DNA from: CANKHA01 sp034668785
Lineage (GTDB): Bacteria; Pseudomonadota; Alphaproteobacteria; Rhizobiales; Xanthobacteraceae
Direction of reading: 5' to 3'
NCBI GenBank assembly: GCA_034668785.1
Contig: JAXDOS010000004.1
Location: forward strand, 1-6,908
DNA: 6,908 nucleotides
Numbering within the stretch: position 1 is the stretch's first letter; every line of letters begins with the position of its first letter. Below, piece after piece: positions 1 through 6,507 of this stretch. The notes beneath the pieces were generated by a model. That model worked only from the letters and a program-made list of their open reading frames with translations. It was not told the DNA's origin and did not search any database. A program made the translations under genes and the position numbers.

Positions 1-1074
1 CAACTGGTGCGCGACGGCGCAATGATGCAATCGACCACCGACACCGAGGTGATCCTGCATCTGGTTGCCCGTTCGCACAAACCGCGCTTCGTCGATCGCT
101 TCGTGGACGCAGTTCGCACCATTGAAGGCGCCTATTCGCTGGTCGGCATGACCAACAAGAAGCTGATCGGCACCCGCGACCCGCTCGGCATACGGCCGCT
201 GGTCCTGGGAAAGCTCGACGGCAGTCCGATCCTCGCCTCGGAAACCTGCGCGCTGGATATCATCGGCGCGCAATATGTCCGCGATATCGAGAACGGCGAG
301 GTTGTGGTCTTCGATGAGGACGGCGTGCATTCGATCAAGCCGTTTCCGGCGATGACGCCGCGCCCATGTATCTTCGAATACATCTACTTCTCCCGCCCGG
401 ATTCTGTCGTCGGCGGACGCTCGGTTTATGACGTGCGCAAGACCATGGGCGCGCAGCTAGCGCATGAGGCCCCCGCCGATGCCGACGTCATCATTCCGGT
501 GCCGGATTCCGGCGTCCCTGCCGCCATCGGCTTTGCCCAGGCTTCCGGCATTCCCTTCGAGATGGGCATTATCCGCAACCATTATGTCGGCCGCACCTTC
601 ATTCAGCCGACCCAGTCGATCCGCGAGCTTGGCGTGCGGCTGAAGCATTCGGCAAACAAGGCGGTGGTGCAAGGCAAGCGGATCGTGCTGATCGACGACT
701 CGCTGGTTCGCGGCACGACATCGAAAAAGATCGTGCAAATGATGCGCGACGCCGGCGCCAAGGAAGTGCATTTCCGCATTGCTTCGCCGCCGATCAAATA
801 TCCGGATTACTATGGCATCGACACGCCGGAGCGCGACAAGCTGCTTGCCGCCAACCATGACGTGGAAGGGATTCGCGGCGTCATCGGCGCGGATTCGCTC
901 GCCTTCCTCTCCGTCGACGGCATCTACCGCGCCATGGGCGAGGAACGGAGAAATCCGGTAAAGCCACAATTCACCGACCACTGTTTTACCGGTGACTATC
1001 CGACGCCGCTGACCGACCGGACGGCTCAGGAATCGCCGCCGCGCCAGCTTTCGCTGTTGGCTGAGGCGAGCTAG
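1..1074 (+). CDS. purF: Amidophosphoribosyltransferase (PurF), C-terminal part, 5' end outside the window
   Basis: PurF makes 5-phosphoribosylamine from PRPP and glutamine, the first committed step of purine synthesis, in the cytosol. The frame is open from base 1 (Q-L-V-R-D-G-A), so the apparent GTG start at 7 is internal and the N-terminal glutamine-hydrolysing part with its catalytic cysteine is missing. The visible part includes the end of the Ntn glutaminase domain (TTDTEVILHL, GTRDPLGIRPL, ASETCALD) and then the phosphoribosyltransferase domain: FEYIYFSRPDS near 372-404, PVPDSGVPAA near 499-528, and the PRPP loop VLIDDSLVRGTTSKK at 685-729. The 3' end is normal, with TAG at 1072. Of the four cysteines that bind a 4Fe-4S cluster in Bacillus PurF, only two seem to be kept (codons 367 and 982); the position corresponding to Bacillus Cys382 is Asp (PDYYGIDT). 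The enzyme is therefore probably cluster-free. The SDR gene follows after 185 nt. The family call is firm. Confidence 0.97.
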   Translation, partial: QLVRDGAMMQSTTDTEVILHLVARSHKPRFVDRFVDAVRTIEGAYSLVGMTNKKLIGTRDPLGIRPLVLGKLDGSPILASETCALDIIGAQYVRDIENGEVVVFDEDGVHSIKPFPAMTPRPCIFEYIYFSRPDSVVGGRSVYDVRKTMGAQLAHEAPADADVIIPVPDSGVPAAIGFAQASGIPFEMGIIRNHYVGRTFIQPTQSIRELGVRLKHSANKAVVQGKRIVLIDDSLVRGTTSKKIVQMMRDAGAKEVHFRIASPPIKYPDYYGIDTPERDKLLAANHDVEGIRGVIGADSLAFLSVDGIYRAMGEERRNPVKPQFTDHCFTGDYPTPLTDRTAQESPPRQLSLLAEAS

Positions 1075-1106
1075 CACCGCCTCCTACGTCATGGCCGGGC
1101 TTGTCA

Positions 1107-1134
1107 CCGCAAGTCGGGTTTACCTGACTTGCGG
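1107..1134. repeat. Hairpin nested in the purF-SDR palindrome
   Basis: CCGCAAGTC (1107-1115) is the exact reverse complement of GACTTGCGG (1126-1134). The inner bases can add a G-U and two G-C pairs around a TTTA loop. No T-run follows on either strand, so it does not look like a standard intrinsic terminator. Confidence 0.75.
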
Positions 1135-1148
1135 CTCTTAATAAGGTG

Positions 1149-1174
1149 CGGAACTCGGGCAAGCCCGAGTTCCG
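1149..1174. repeat. Perfect 12-bp inverted repeat nested in the purF-SDR palindrome
   Basis: CGGAACTCGGGC (1149-1160) and GCCCGAGTTCCG (1163-1174) are exact reverse complements separated by AA. As RNA this would give an 11-bp stem with a CAAG tetraloop. It lies 75 nt after the purF stop and could slow or protect a transcript end, but it has no following U-run. Confidence 0.78.
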
Positions 1175-1259
1175 ATGCCATCCACGTCTCTAAAAGACAT
1201 TAAGTTAAGACGTGGATGCCCGGCACGAGGCCGGGCATGACGATTAAGAGACTCGCCAT

Positions 1260-2000
1260 ATGACACGCCCCCTCTCCAACCGCATCGCGCTGGTCACCGG
1301 CGCGTCGCGCGGGATCGGCGCAGCGACGGCGCTGGTGCTGGCGAAAGCCGGTGCGCATGTGGTGGCCATCGCACGCACCGTCGGCGGGTTGGAGGAACTC
1401 GACGATCAAATCCGCGCGGCGGGCGGCAGTGCCACGCTCGTGCCGCTGGATATCACCGACACACCGGCCATCGCCCGACTGGCGGAAGCGCTCGACAAGC
1501 GCTACGGCCGCCTCGACATCCTCATCGGCAACGCCGCCATCGTCGGCAGTTCGTCACCGCTTGGCCATGTGGAACCGAAAATCTGGGACAGCGTGGTGGC
1601 CATCAACGTCAGCGCCAACTGGCACCTCATCCGCTATCTCGATCCCCTGCTGCAGAAGTCGGACGCCGGCCGCGCCGTATTCTTGACATCGGGCGCGGCG
1701 AGCAGCGCCAAGGCTTATCGCGGCCCCTATTCCATGTCGAAAGCGGCGCTTGATGTGCTGGCGCGCACCTATGCCGCGGAAACCGCTTCCACGCCCGTGC
1801 GCGTGAACCTGTTCAATCCCGGCCCCACCCGCACGCGCATGCGCGCCACGGTGATGCCCGGCGAAGACCCCGCGACGTTGCCCAAGCCTGCCCAAGTGGC
1901 AGAGAAAATCGTCGATCTTTGCCTGCCGAGCTTCACCGAGACGGGAAAGCTTTACGATTACCGCGCCGGGAAACTGCTGTCGTTTCAGCCGCCCGCCTAG
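1260..2000 (+). CDS. Classical short-chain dehydrogenase/reductase (SDR), substrate unknown
   Basis: A 246-residue NAD(P)-dependent oxidoreductase of the classical SDR family, at the family's usual length. The Rossmann cofactor loop TGASRGIG is at residues 13-20 and the acidic LDITD patch is near 63-67. The catalytic set is Asn116 (AINVSA), Ser144 (LTSGA), Tyr157 and Lys161 (YSMSK), followed by the NPGPTRT segment at 187-193. Arg17 in the glycine loop and Arg39 after the second strand suggest NADP(H) rather than NAD(H). The usual NNAG motif reads G-N-A-A at 90-93, a tolerated variant. The ATG start at 1260 has a weak purine stretch (AAGAG) about 10 nt upstream and lies just beyond the palindrome ending at 1242. 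The flavoprotein gene follows 34 nt after the stop, so the two are probably co-transcribed. From memory, an SDR next to purF is common in Bradyrhizobium relatives. The sequence does not reveal the substrate. Confidence 0.93.
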   Translation: MTRPLSNRIALVTGASRGIGAATALVLAKAGAHVVAIARTVGGLEELDDQIRAAGGSATLVPLDITDTPAIARLAEALDKRYGRLDILIGNAAIVGSSSPLGHVEPKIWDSVVAINVSANWHLIRYLDPLLQKSDAGRAVFLTSGAASSAKAYRGPYSMSKAALDVLARTYAAETASTPVRVNLFNPGPTRTRMRATVMPGEDPATLPKPAQVAEKIVDLCLPSFTETGKLYDYRAGKLLSFQPPA

Positions 2001-2034
2001 GCAACCTAACGATCCGTCATTCGTTGATGCTCGT

Positions 2035-2943
2035 ATGGCGGACAATTCCGAAATCGATTGCCTGATTATCGGCGGCGGGCCTGCCGGACTGACCGCCGCG
2101 ATTTATCTCGCCCGCTTCCGGCGCAATGTGACGGTCGTGGACAGCGGCCAAAGCCGTGCCGCCTTGATCCCGGAAAGCCACAACTATCCTGGATTTGCCG
2201 AGGGCATTTCCGGGCCGGACCTGTTGGCGTCGTTGCGCGAACAGGCGAGCCGCTATGGCGCCCGATTGGAGAGCGGCAAGGTGGAGGAATTGCGCAAGAG
2301 CGATGGACAGTTCGAGGCAACGGTGAACGGCGGCTTCATACGTGCGCAGCGCGTGCTGCTGGCGACCGGCATTGTTGACGAGAGTCCAGATATTCCCGGC
2401 ATGAAGGACGCGATCTATCGCGGCGCTCTGCGCTTCTGCCCGATCTGCGACGGCTACGAAGCCATCGACAAGCGCATCGGCGTGCTCGGCCGCTTGCAGG
2501 CGGCGGCGCAGAAATCGATGTTCATGCGCACTTATAGCCGCGACGTGGTGCTGCTGCCGACAGAGCAGCCTGAAAGGATCGCACGAGAGGACGCCGACAT
2601 GCTGAAAGCGGCGAAGGTCAAACTTGCGCCGGCGCCGGTCACTGATGTGGAAAGAACGGAAACCACGATTACCGCCATTCTGCAAAACGGCGACCGCATC
2701 GAAGTGGACGTGCTTTATCCCGCGCTCGGCTGTGACGTGCGTTCGCAACTGGCCAGCGCGCTCGGCGCTCGCGAAAACGAGATCGGCAATGTCTTTGTCG
2801 ACGACAAGCAGCGCACCTCGATCGAGGGCTTGTATGCGGCGGGCGACGTGGTCACCGATCTGCATCAGATCAGCGTCGCCACCGGACATGCCGCTGTCGC
2901 CGCCACGGCGATCCACAACAGCCTGCCGCGAAATTATCGCTGA
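2035..2943 (+). CDS. Thioredoxin-reductase-like FAD-dependent oxidoreductase with CxxC and degenerate NADPH site
   Basis: A 302-residue flavoprotein of the low-molecular-weight thioredoxin reductase superfamily, likely cytosolic. It has the N-terminal FAD dinucleotide fold IIGGGPAGLTAA (residues 11-22), the ATG motif (LLATGI, 108-113), a redox-active CPIC motif (Cys135 and Cys138) followed by DGYE, and the C-terminal FAD motif GLYAAGDVVTDLHQ (265-278). The second nucleotide fold is unusual. Where thioredoxin reductases have GGGxxA this protein reads G-R-L-Q-A-A (152-157), and the HRRxxxRA signature for the NADPH phosphate is replaced by LPTEQPERI (174-182). It may use another electron donor or act as a dithiol oxidase; the CxxC-DGYE context recalls the GliT/DepH-type branch as well as TrxB. 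It is slightly shorter than typical TrxB (about 310-320 residues). ATG at 2035 is the best start, with no clear ribosome binding site, 34 nt after the SDR stop. True TrxB activity is unproven, so I give no symbol. Confidence 0.9.
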   Translation: MADNSEIDCLIIGGGPAGLTAAIYLARFRRNVTVVDSGQSRAALIPESHNYPGFAEGISGPDLLASLREQASRYGARLESGKVEELRKSDGQFEATVNGGFIRAQRVLLATGIVDESPDIPGMKDAIYRGALRFCPICDGYEAIDKRIGVLGRLQAAAQKSMFMRTYSRDVVLLPTEQPERIAREDADMLKAAKVKLAPAPVTDVERTETTITAILQNGDRIEVDVLYPALGCDVRSQLASALGARENEIGNVFVDDKQRTSIEGLYAAGDVVTDLHQISVATGHAAVAATAIHNSLPRNYR

Positions 2944-2963
2944 CTGGCGTACCATCCTCTCTC

Positions 2964-3046
2964 CTCGTCATGCGCGGACTTGATCCGCGCATCCATCGAT
3001 CGGAATCATTACGATGGATTGCCAGGTCAAGCCCGGCAATGACGAG
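2964..3046. repeat. Palindromic repeat between convergent genes, each arm itself a hairpin
   Basis: Two 35-nt arms (2964-2998 and 3012-3046) face each other across a 13-nt spacer; both begin CTCGTCAT and end ATCCATCG when read inward. The arm centres differ from each other but each self-pairs: GCGCGGA/TCCGCGC at 2972-2990 (7 bp, loop CTTGA) and TGCCAGG/CCCGGCA at 3020-3038 (one mismatch, loop TCAAG). The right arm ends immediately before the complemented stop codon of prfC (3047-3049). The left arm starts 20 nt after the flavoprotein stop. It could limit read-through in both directions, but no T-tract is seen. The sequence is related to the arms of the element at 1087-1242. Confidence 0.85.
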
Positions 3047-4687
3047 CTAGGCAGCCTCCGCTTTCTTCTTCTCCCGGATGTCCTTGATGTCGGTGAAGTC
3101 GATTCCCGGCGCGCGCTCGCGCGTATAATCGAGATAGAATTGGTTGCGCGCCATGAATACCGGATCGCCGTCCAGGTCCTCGGCGATGCCGGAATAATTC
3201 GCCTTGATGAAATCGTCGAGCTTCTTGCGGTCGGGACACGCGATCCAGCGTGCCAATTGGAATTCGCTGACTTCGAATCCGATCTCCAGTCCATATTCGG
3301 CGGCGAGGCGGGCCTGGAGGACGTCGAGCTGCAGCGGGCCGACGACGCCGACCATGGCGGGCGCGCCATCCTGCGGGCGGAAAACCTGGACGACGCCCTC
3401 CTCCGCCATCTGCTGCAGCGCCTGCTTGAGTTTCTTCGCCTTCATCGGATCGGTAAGGCGGACGCGACGCAGGATTTCTGGCGCGAAGCTCGGCACGCCG
3501 ACAAAATTCAGGTCCTCGCCTTCGGTCAGCGTGTCGCCGATTCGCAACGTGCCGTGGTTGGGAATGCCGACCACGTCGCCTGCATAGGCCTCATCCGCCA
3601 GCGCGCGGTCCTGCGCGAAGAAAAAATGCGGCGTGGTCAGGCTCATGGGCTTGCCGGTGCGCACCAGCTTCGCCTTCATGCCGCGCGTGAGCTTGCCCGA
3701 GCACAGCCGGGCGAAAGCGATGCGGTCGCGGTGGTTCGGGTCCATGTTGGCCTGGATCTTGAAGACGAAAGCGCTCATTCCCGGATCGTGCGCGTTGACC
3801 TTGCGGGTGTCGCTCTGCTGCGCGCGCGGCGGCGGCGCGAAACTCGCCAGCGCGTCGAGCAAATCCTTGACGCCGAAATTCCTCAGCGCCGATCCGAAAT
3901 AGACCGGTGTCAGGTGGCCTTCGCGGAACGAGGAAAAATCGAAGCGTCGGCAGGCGTCCTTTACCAAAGCTAGTTCGTCGTCGATGGCTTTGGCGTCGAG
4001 CATGGTATTTTTCGCGGCCAGCGTGGCGAGATCGAGCGCCTGCTGGTCATGGGTCTTGCCACCCTCGTCCATCAACCGCATGGCGCCGCTGGCGATGTCG
4101 AAGGTGCCGGCGAAATCGCGGCCGCGCCCGATCGGCCACGTCATCGGCGCGGTGTCGAGCGCCAGCGTTTTCTCGATCTCGTCAAGCAGATCGAACGGAT
4201 CGCGGCTCTCGCGGTCCATCTTGTTGACGAAAGTGATGATCGGGATATCGCGCAGCCGACAAACCTCAAACAGCTTGCGCGTGCGCGCCTCGATGCCTTT
4301 CGCCGCATCGATCACCATGACGGCGGAATCGACCGCGGTAAGCGTGCGGTAGGTATCCTCGGAAAAATCCTCGTGGCCCGGCGTGTCAAGCAGATTGAAG
4401 ACGCGGCCCTCGTATTCGAAAGTCATCACCGAGGTGACGACGGAAATGCCGCGCTCGCGCTCGATCGACATCCAGTCCGAGCGGGTGGAGCGGCGGTCGC
4501 GCTTGGCCTTCACCTGGCCGGCGAGATTGATGGCGCCGCCGAACAGCAAGAGCTTTTCGGTGAGCGTGGTCTTGCCCGCGTCCGGATGCGAGATGATGGC
4601 GAAGGTGCGCCGGCGTTCCACTTCGGCGGCGAGCGGCGAGTTTTTGCCGGCCTCCTCGGCGCTGAGTTGCTTGTTCATGGCGCGCAT
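3047..4687 (-). CDS. prfC: Peptide chain release factor 3 (RF3), translational GTPase
   Basis: RF3 is a GTPase that removes RF1 and RF2 from the ribosome after peptide release. The protein is full length (546 residues from the ATG at 4687, or 543 from the ATG at 4678; E. coli RF3 has 529). GTPase motifs are clear: P-loop SHPDAGKT at 33-40, the G2 region RERGISVVTS at 77-86, DTPGH at 101-105 and NKMD at 155-158. RF3-specific segments follow: EDFSEDTYRTLTAVD, TWPIGRG, VFKIQANMDPNHRDR, NHGTLRIGDTLTEG, FAPEILRR and EEGVVQVFRP. The EF-Tu-like second domain and the RF3 C-terminal domain are intact. The extra N-terminal residues before ERRRTFAIISH are poorly conserved and neither ATG has a visible Shine-Dalgarno sequence, so the start is uncertain by three codons. 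It lies 52 nt downstream of dctA on the same strand with no terminator between, so read-through from dctA is possible. Its stop codon touches the palindrome at 2964-3046. Confidence 0.97.
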   Translation of the reverse strand: MRAMNKQLSAEEAGKNSPLAAEVERRRTFAIISHPDAGKTTLTEKLLLFGGAINLAGQVKAKRDRRSTRSDWMSIERERGISVVTSVMTFEYEGRVFNLLDTPGHEDFSEDTYRTLTAVDSAVMVIDAAKGIEARTRKLFEVCRLRDIPIITFVNKMDRESRDPFDLLDEIEKTLALDTAPMTWPIGRGRDFAGTFDIASGAMRLMDEGGKTHDQQALDLATLAAKNTMLDAKAIDDELALVKDACRRFDFSSFREGHLTPVYFGSALRNFGVKDLLDALASFAPPPRAQQSDTRKVNAHDPGMSAFVFKIQANMDPNHRDRIAFARLCSGKLTRGMKAKLVRTGKPMSLTTPHFFFAQDRALADEAYAGDVVGIPNHGTLRIGDTLTEGEDLNFVGVPSFAPEILRRVRLTDPMKAKKLKQALQQMAEEGVVQVFRPQDGAPAMVGVVGPLQLDVLQARLAAEYGLEIGFEVSEFQLARWIACPDRKKLDDFIKANYSGIAEDLDGDPVFMARNQFYLDYTRERAPGIDFTDIKDIREKKKAEAA

Positions 4688-4739
4688 GTGGCAGGGAAAG
4701 GCGGCGGGATCAAGAGCGGTATCGATTTCGCTAAACTGG

Positions 4740-6053
4740 CTAGGCCCGCTTCAGCTCCATTTCCTCGCCCAGCAGCACCGGATGCGCCATGGCCTCGTGC
4801 AACTTGGCGCTGTCCAATTCGCCTTCCCAGCGGCTGATGACCACGGTGGCGACGCCATTGCCGATGAGATTGGTCAGCGCGCGGCATTCGCTCATGAACT
4901 TGTCGATGCCGAGCAGGATGGCCAGCGACTGGATCGGAATATCGGGAACGATAGCCAATGTGGCGGCGAGGGTGACGAAGCCGGCGCCGGTGACGCCCGA
5001 CGCGCCCTTGGAGGTGATCATGGCGATGAAGAGAATTCCCATTTCCTGGCCGAAGCTGAGCGGCGTATTGGTTGCTTGCGCCAGAAACAGTGTCGCCAGC
5101 GTCATGTAGATGTTGGTGCCGTCCAGATTGAAGCTGTAGCCGGTCGGGACCACGAGGCCGACCACCGGCCGCGACGCGCCGAGCCGCTCCATCTTCAACA
5201 TCATCTGCGGCAGCACCGTTTCCGAAGAACTGGTGCCGAGGACGATGAGAAGCTCGTCTTTGATATAAGCAACAAAACGCAGGATCGAGAACCCGGCGAG
5301 CCGCGCGATGGCGCCGAGCACGAGAACAACGAAGATCAAGCTGGTCAGATAGAAAGTAGCGATCAAGGCCAAGAGGTTCACCAGCGAGCCGAGCCCATAG
5401 GCGCCGATTGTGAACGCCATGGCTCCGAAAGCGCCGACCGGCGCCACCCGCACGATAATGGCAATGACGCGGAAGAAGACCTTGGCCGCGAGATCGATCG
5501 CATGCGACACGCGTTCGCCGGCCTCGCCCATCAGGGCAACGGCAAAGCCGGTTAAGATCGAGACCAGCAGCACCTGCAGCAGATCGCCCCGCGCCAGCGC
5601 GCCGAAGAAAGAATCTGGAATGATCGCCAGCAGATGACTGACGACGCCCTGCTCGTTGGCCTGCTTGACATAAGTCGCGACCGCGTTCGGATCGATGCTC
5701 GCCGGATCGATGTTGAAGCCGCGTCCGGGCTGAATAAGTTCGCCGACGATCAGGCCGATCGCCAGCGCCAGAGTGGACACGCATTCAAAATAGAACAGCG
5801 TTTTTATGCCGACACGCCCAACCTTGGTCAGATCGCCCATGGAGGAAATGCCGTGCACGACGGTGCAGAAGATGATCGGCGCGATCATCATCTTGATCAG
5901 GGCGATGAAGCCGTCACCCAGCGGCTTGAGCGCCTTACCGAGATCGGGAAAGAAATGGCCGACGAAGACGCCAGCCGCTATGGCGATCAAAACTTGGATG
6001 TAAAGGATCGTGTACCAGGGCCGATGCGCGCGCGGAGAGGATTTGGTCGGCAT
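4740..6053 (-). CDS. dctA: C4-dicarboxylate transport protein (DctA), proton- or sodium-coupled symporter
   Basis: An inner-membrane secondary transporter of the DAACS (glutamate/dicarboxylate symporter) family that imports succinate, fumarate and malate. From the ATG at 6053 it has 437 residues, a normal DctA length. Hydrophobic helices run from about residue 14 (WYTILYIQVLIAIAAGVFVG) throughout. Signature elements are the serine-rich hairpin GTSSSE (about 273-278), PTGYSFNLDGTNIY in helix 7 (303-316, NLDGT for the usual NMDGT), hairpin 2 TSKGASGVTGAG (347-358), and the helix 8 motif DKFMSECRALTN with Asp384, Ser388, Arg391 and Asn395. In the archaeal aspartate transporter GltPh the position of Ser388 is an Asp that binds the amino group. 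Ser here with Arg391 kept points to dicarboxylates rather than amino acids. Start options TTG (6065) and GTG (6062) lie in frame upstream but ATG is preferred; no strong ribosome binding site is seen. I found no convincing RpoN -24/-12 site upstream, although rhizobial dctA often has one, so this may be a DctA paralogue. Confidence 0.95.
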   Translation of the reverse strand: MPTKSSPRAHRPWYTILYIQVLIAIAAGVFVGHFFPDLGKALKPLGDGFIALIKMMIAPIIFCTVVHGISSMGDLTKVGRVGIKTLFYFECVSTLALAIGLIVGELIQPGRGFNIDPASIDPNAVATYVKQANEQGVVSHLLAIIPDSFFGALARGDLLQVLLVSILTGFAVALMGEAGERVSHAIDLAAKVFFRVIAIIVRVAPVGAFGAMAFTIGAYGLGSLVNLLALIATFYLTSLIFVVLVLGAIARLAGFSILRFVAYIKDELLIVLGTSSSETVLPQMMLKMERLGASRPVVGLVVPTGYSFNLDGTNIYMTLATLFLAQATNTPLSFGQEMGILFIAMITSKGASGVTGAGFVTLAATLAIVPDIPIQSLAILLGIDKFMSECRALTNLIGNGVATVVISRWEGELDSAKLHEAMAHPVLLGEEMELKRA

Positions 6054-6194
6054 AAAAAGCACCAAGGAACAGAGCGGTTACAATCGCGCGCCGCTGAGGA
6101 GAAATTCTGTCATAGAAATATGGTTCCGGCGATGGCTGTTCGGATCCGGATTGGATTTTGAACGGACTTCTTATTTCTCCGACGAGGAGGGATA
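6054..6194 (-). promoter_or_regulatory. Upstream region of dctA (presumed promoter and leader)
   Basis: About 140 nt upstream of dctA without a supportable gene, less GC-rich than its surroundings. It holds an 8-bp inverted repeat, GGAGAAAT at 6098-6105 and ATTTCTCC at 6173-6180, 67 nt apart, and a small palindrome CGGATCCG at 6141-6148. Read on the minus strand I find neither a clear sigma-70 -35/-10 pair nor a GG/GC -24/-12 element. Calling it regulatory rests on position only. Confidence 0.35.
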
Positions 6195-6349
6195 AAAAAC
6201 ATAGCTCCGCCGGCCCTGTTGTTGGCGGCGCGGGCGCGCCGGTCTCCTGTTTCCTTCCCCTCAAAACGAGGGGAGCGGAGCGCCGAGAAGGCGCTTTAAC
6301 AAAGGTCCGCGCTGTGAGGCGCGGCACGGGCTTTGCGCCGCAGACAAGT

Positions 6350-6366
6350 TTACGCAGTCTGCGTAA
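6350..6366. repeat. 17-bp palindrome, operator-like
   Basis: TTACGCAG and CTGCGTAA flank a single central T, giving perfect 8-bp arms. The shape would suit a dimeric regulator, but it lies about 300 nt upstream of dctA inside the hairpin-dense region, so it is more simply read as part of that repeat. Confidence 0.6.
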
Positions 6367-6507
6367 TCTTACCTGCGAGACCCGTCTCGCCTCTCGGCGC
6401 TCCACTGCGGCGTCTTCCTTACTGCGCCGGTCCGCGCTCACTGGGGTACGGCTTTCTTAAGCCTGCCAGCTGCGTGCTCCCGCGCTCAGGTCCTAGTGCC
6501 CGAGGGT

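Larger units (their letters stand above)
1087..1242. repeat. Composite palindromic intergenic element, with two hairpins nested in one arm
   Basis: The ends are inverted: CGTCATG at 1087-1093 pairs with CATGACG at 1236-1242, and CATCCACGTCT at 1179-1189 pairs with AGACGTGGATG at 1208-1218. The right arm folds on itself perfectly (ATGCCCGGC 1216-1224 with GCCGGGCAT 1230-1238, loop ACGAG). The left arm should contain a matching small hairpin. Instead, after CGTCATGGCCGGGCTTGT (1087-1104), about 70 nt intervene before CCATCCACGTCT resumes at 1178. The intervening stretch holds two strong hairpins, 1107-1134 and 1149-1174. The right arm ends 17 nt before the SDR start codon. The left part resembles the repeat at 2964-3046, which suggests one dispersed family. 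No transposase is present and I cannot name the family. Confidence 0.8.

Noticed and set aside
1149..1174. Intrinsic terminator for purF
   Set aside because: The stem is strong, but the bases after it (ATGCCATCC) contain no T-run, so I list it only as an inverted repeat.
1087..1242. CRISPR array or tRNA
   Set aside because: There are no regularly spaced direct repeats, and the hairpins do not make a cloverleaf. The symmetry is that of an inverted-repeat element.
2017..2955. Minus-strand frame of 312 codons opposite the flavoprotein gene
   Set aside because: It mirrors the flavoprotein gene, whose FAD and CxxC motifs are clear. The mirrored product is rich in Arg, His and Ala and resembles no family.
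4383..5555. Long plus-strand open frame of 390 codons
   Set aside because: It runs antisense across the dctA-prfC junction. The minus-strand frames encode unmistakable DctA and RF3, while this frame shows no family motif. It is a by-product of GC-rich codon use.
6054..6120. RpoN -24/-12 promoter before dctA
   Set aside because: The closest match (GGCGCGCGATTGTA, complement) lacks the GC at -12 and the TGG at -24, so it is not supported.
6279..6297. Intrinsic terminator AGCGCC/GGCGCT followed by TTT
   Set aside because: The stem is only 6 bp, the T-run is three bases, and no plus-strand gene precedes it.
5935..6441. Minus-strand frame of 168 codons spanning the 5' part of dctA and the hairpin-rich region
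   Set aside because: It overlaps the dctA start in another frame and then reads through low-complexity hairpin sequence. It shows no domain or believable start.
6158..6460. Plus-strand frame of 100 codons in the hairpin-rich region
   Set aside because: The product is an Arg/Ser/Leu-rich string across consecutive inverted repeats, typical of false genes called over dispersed repeats.
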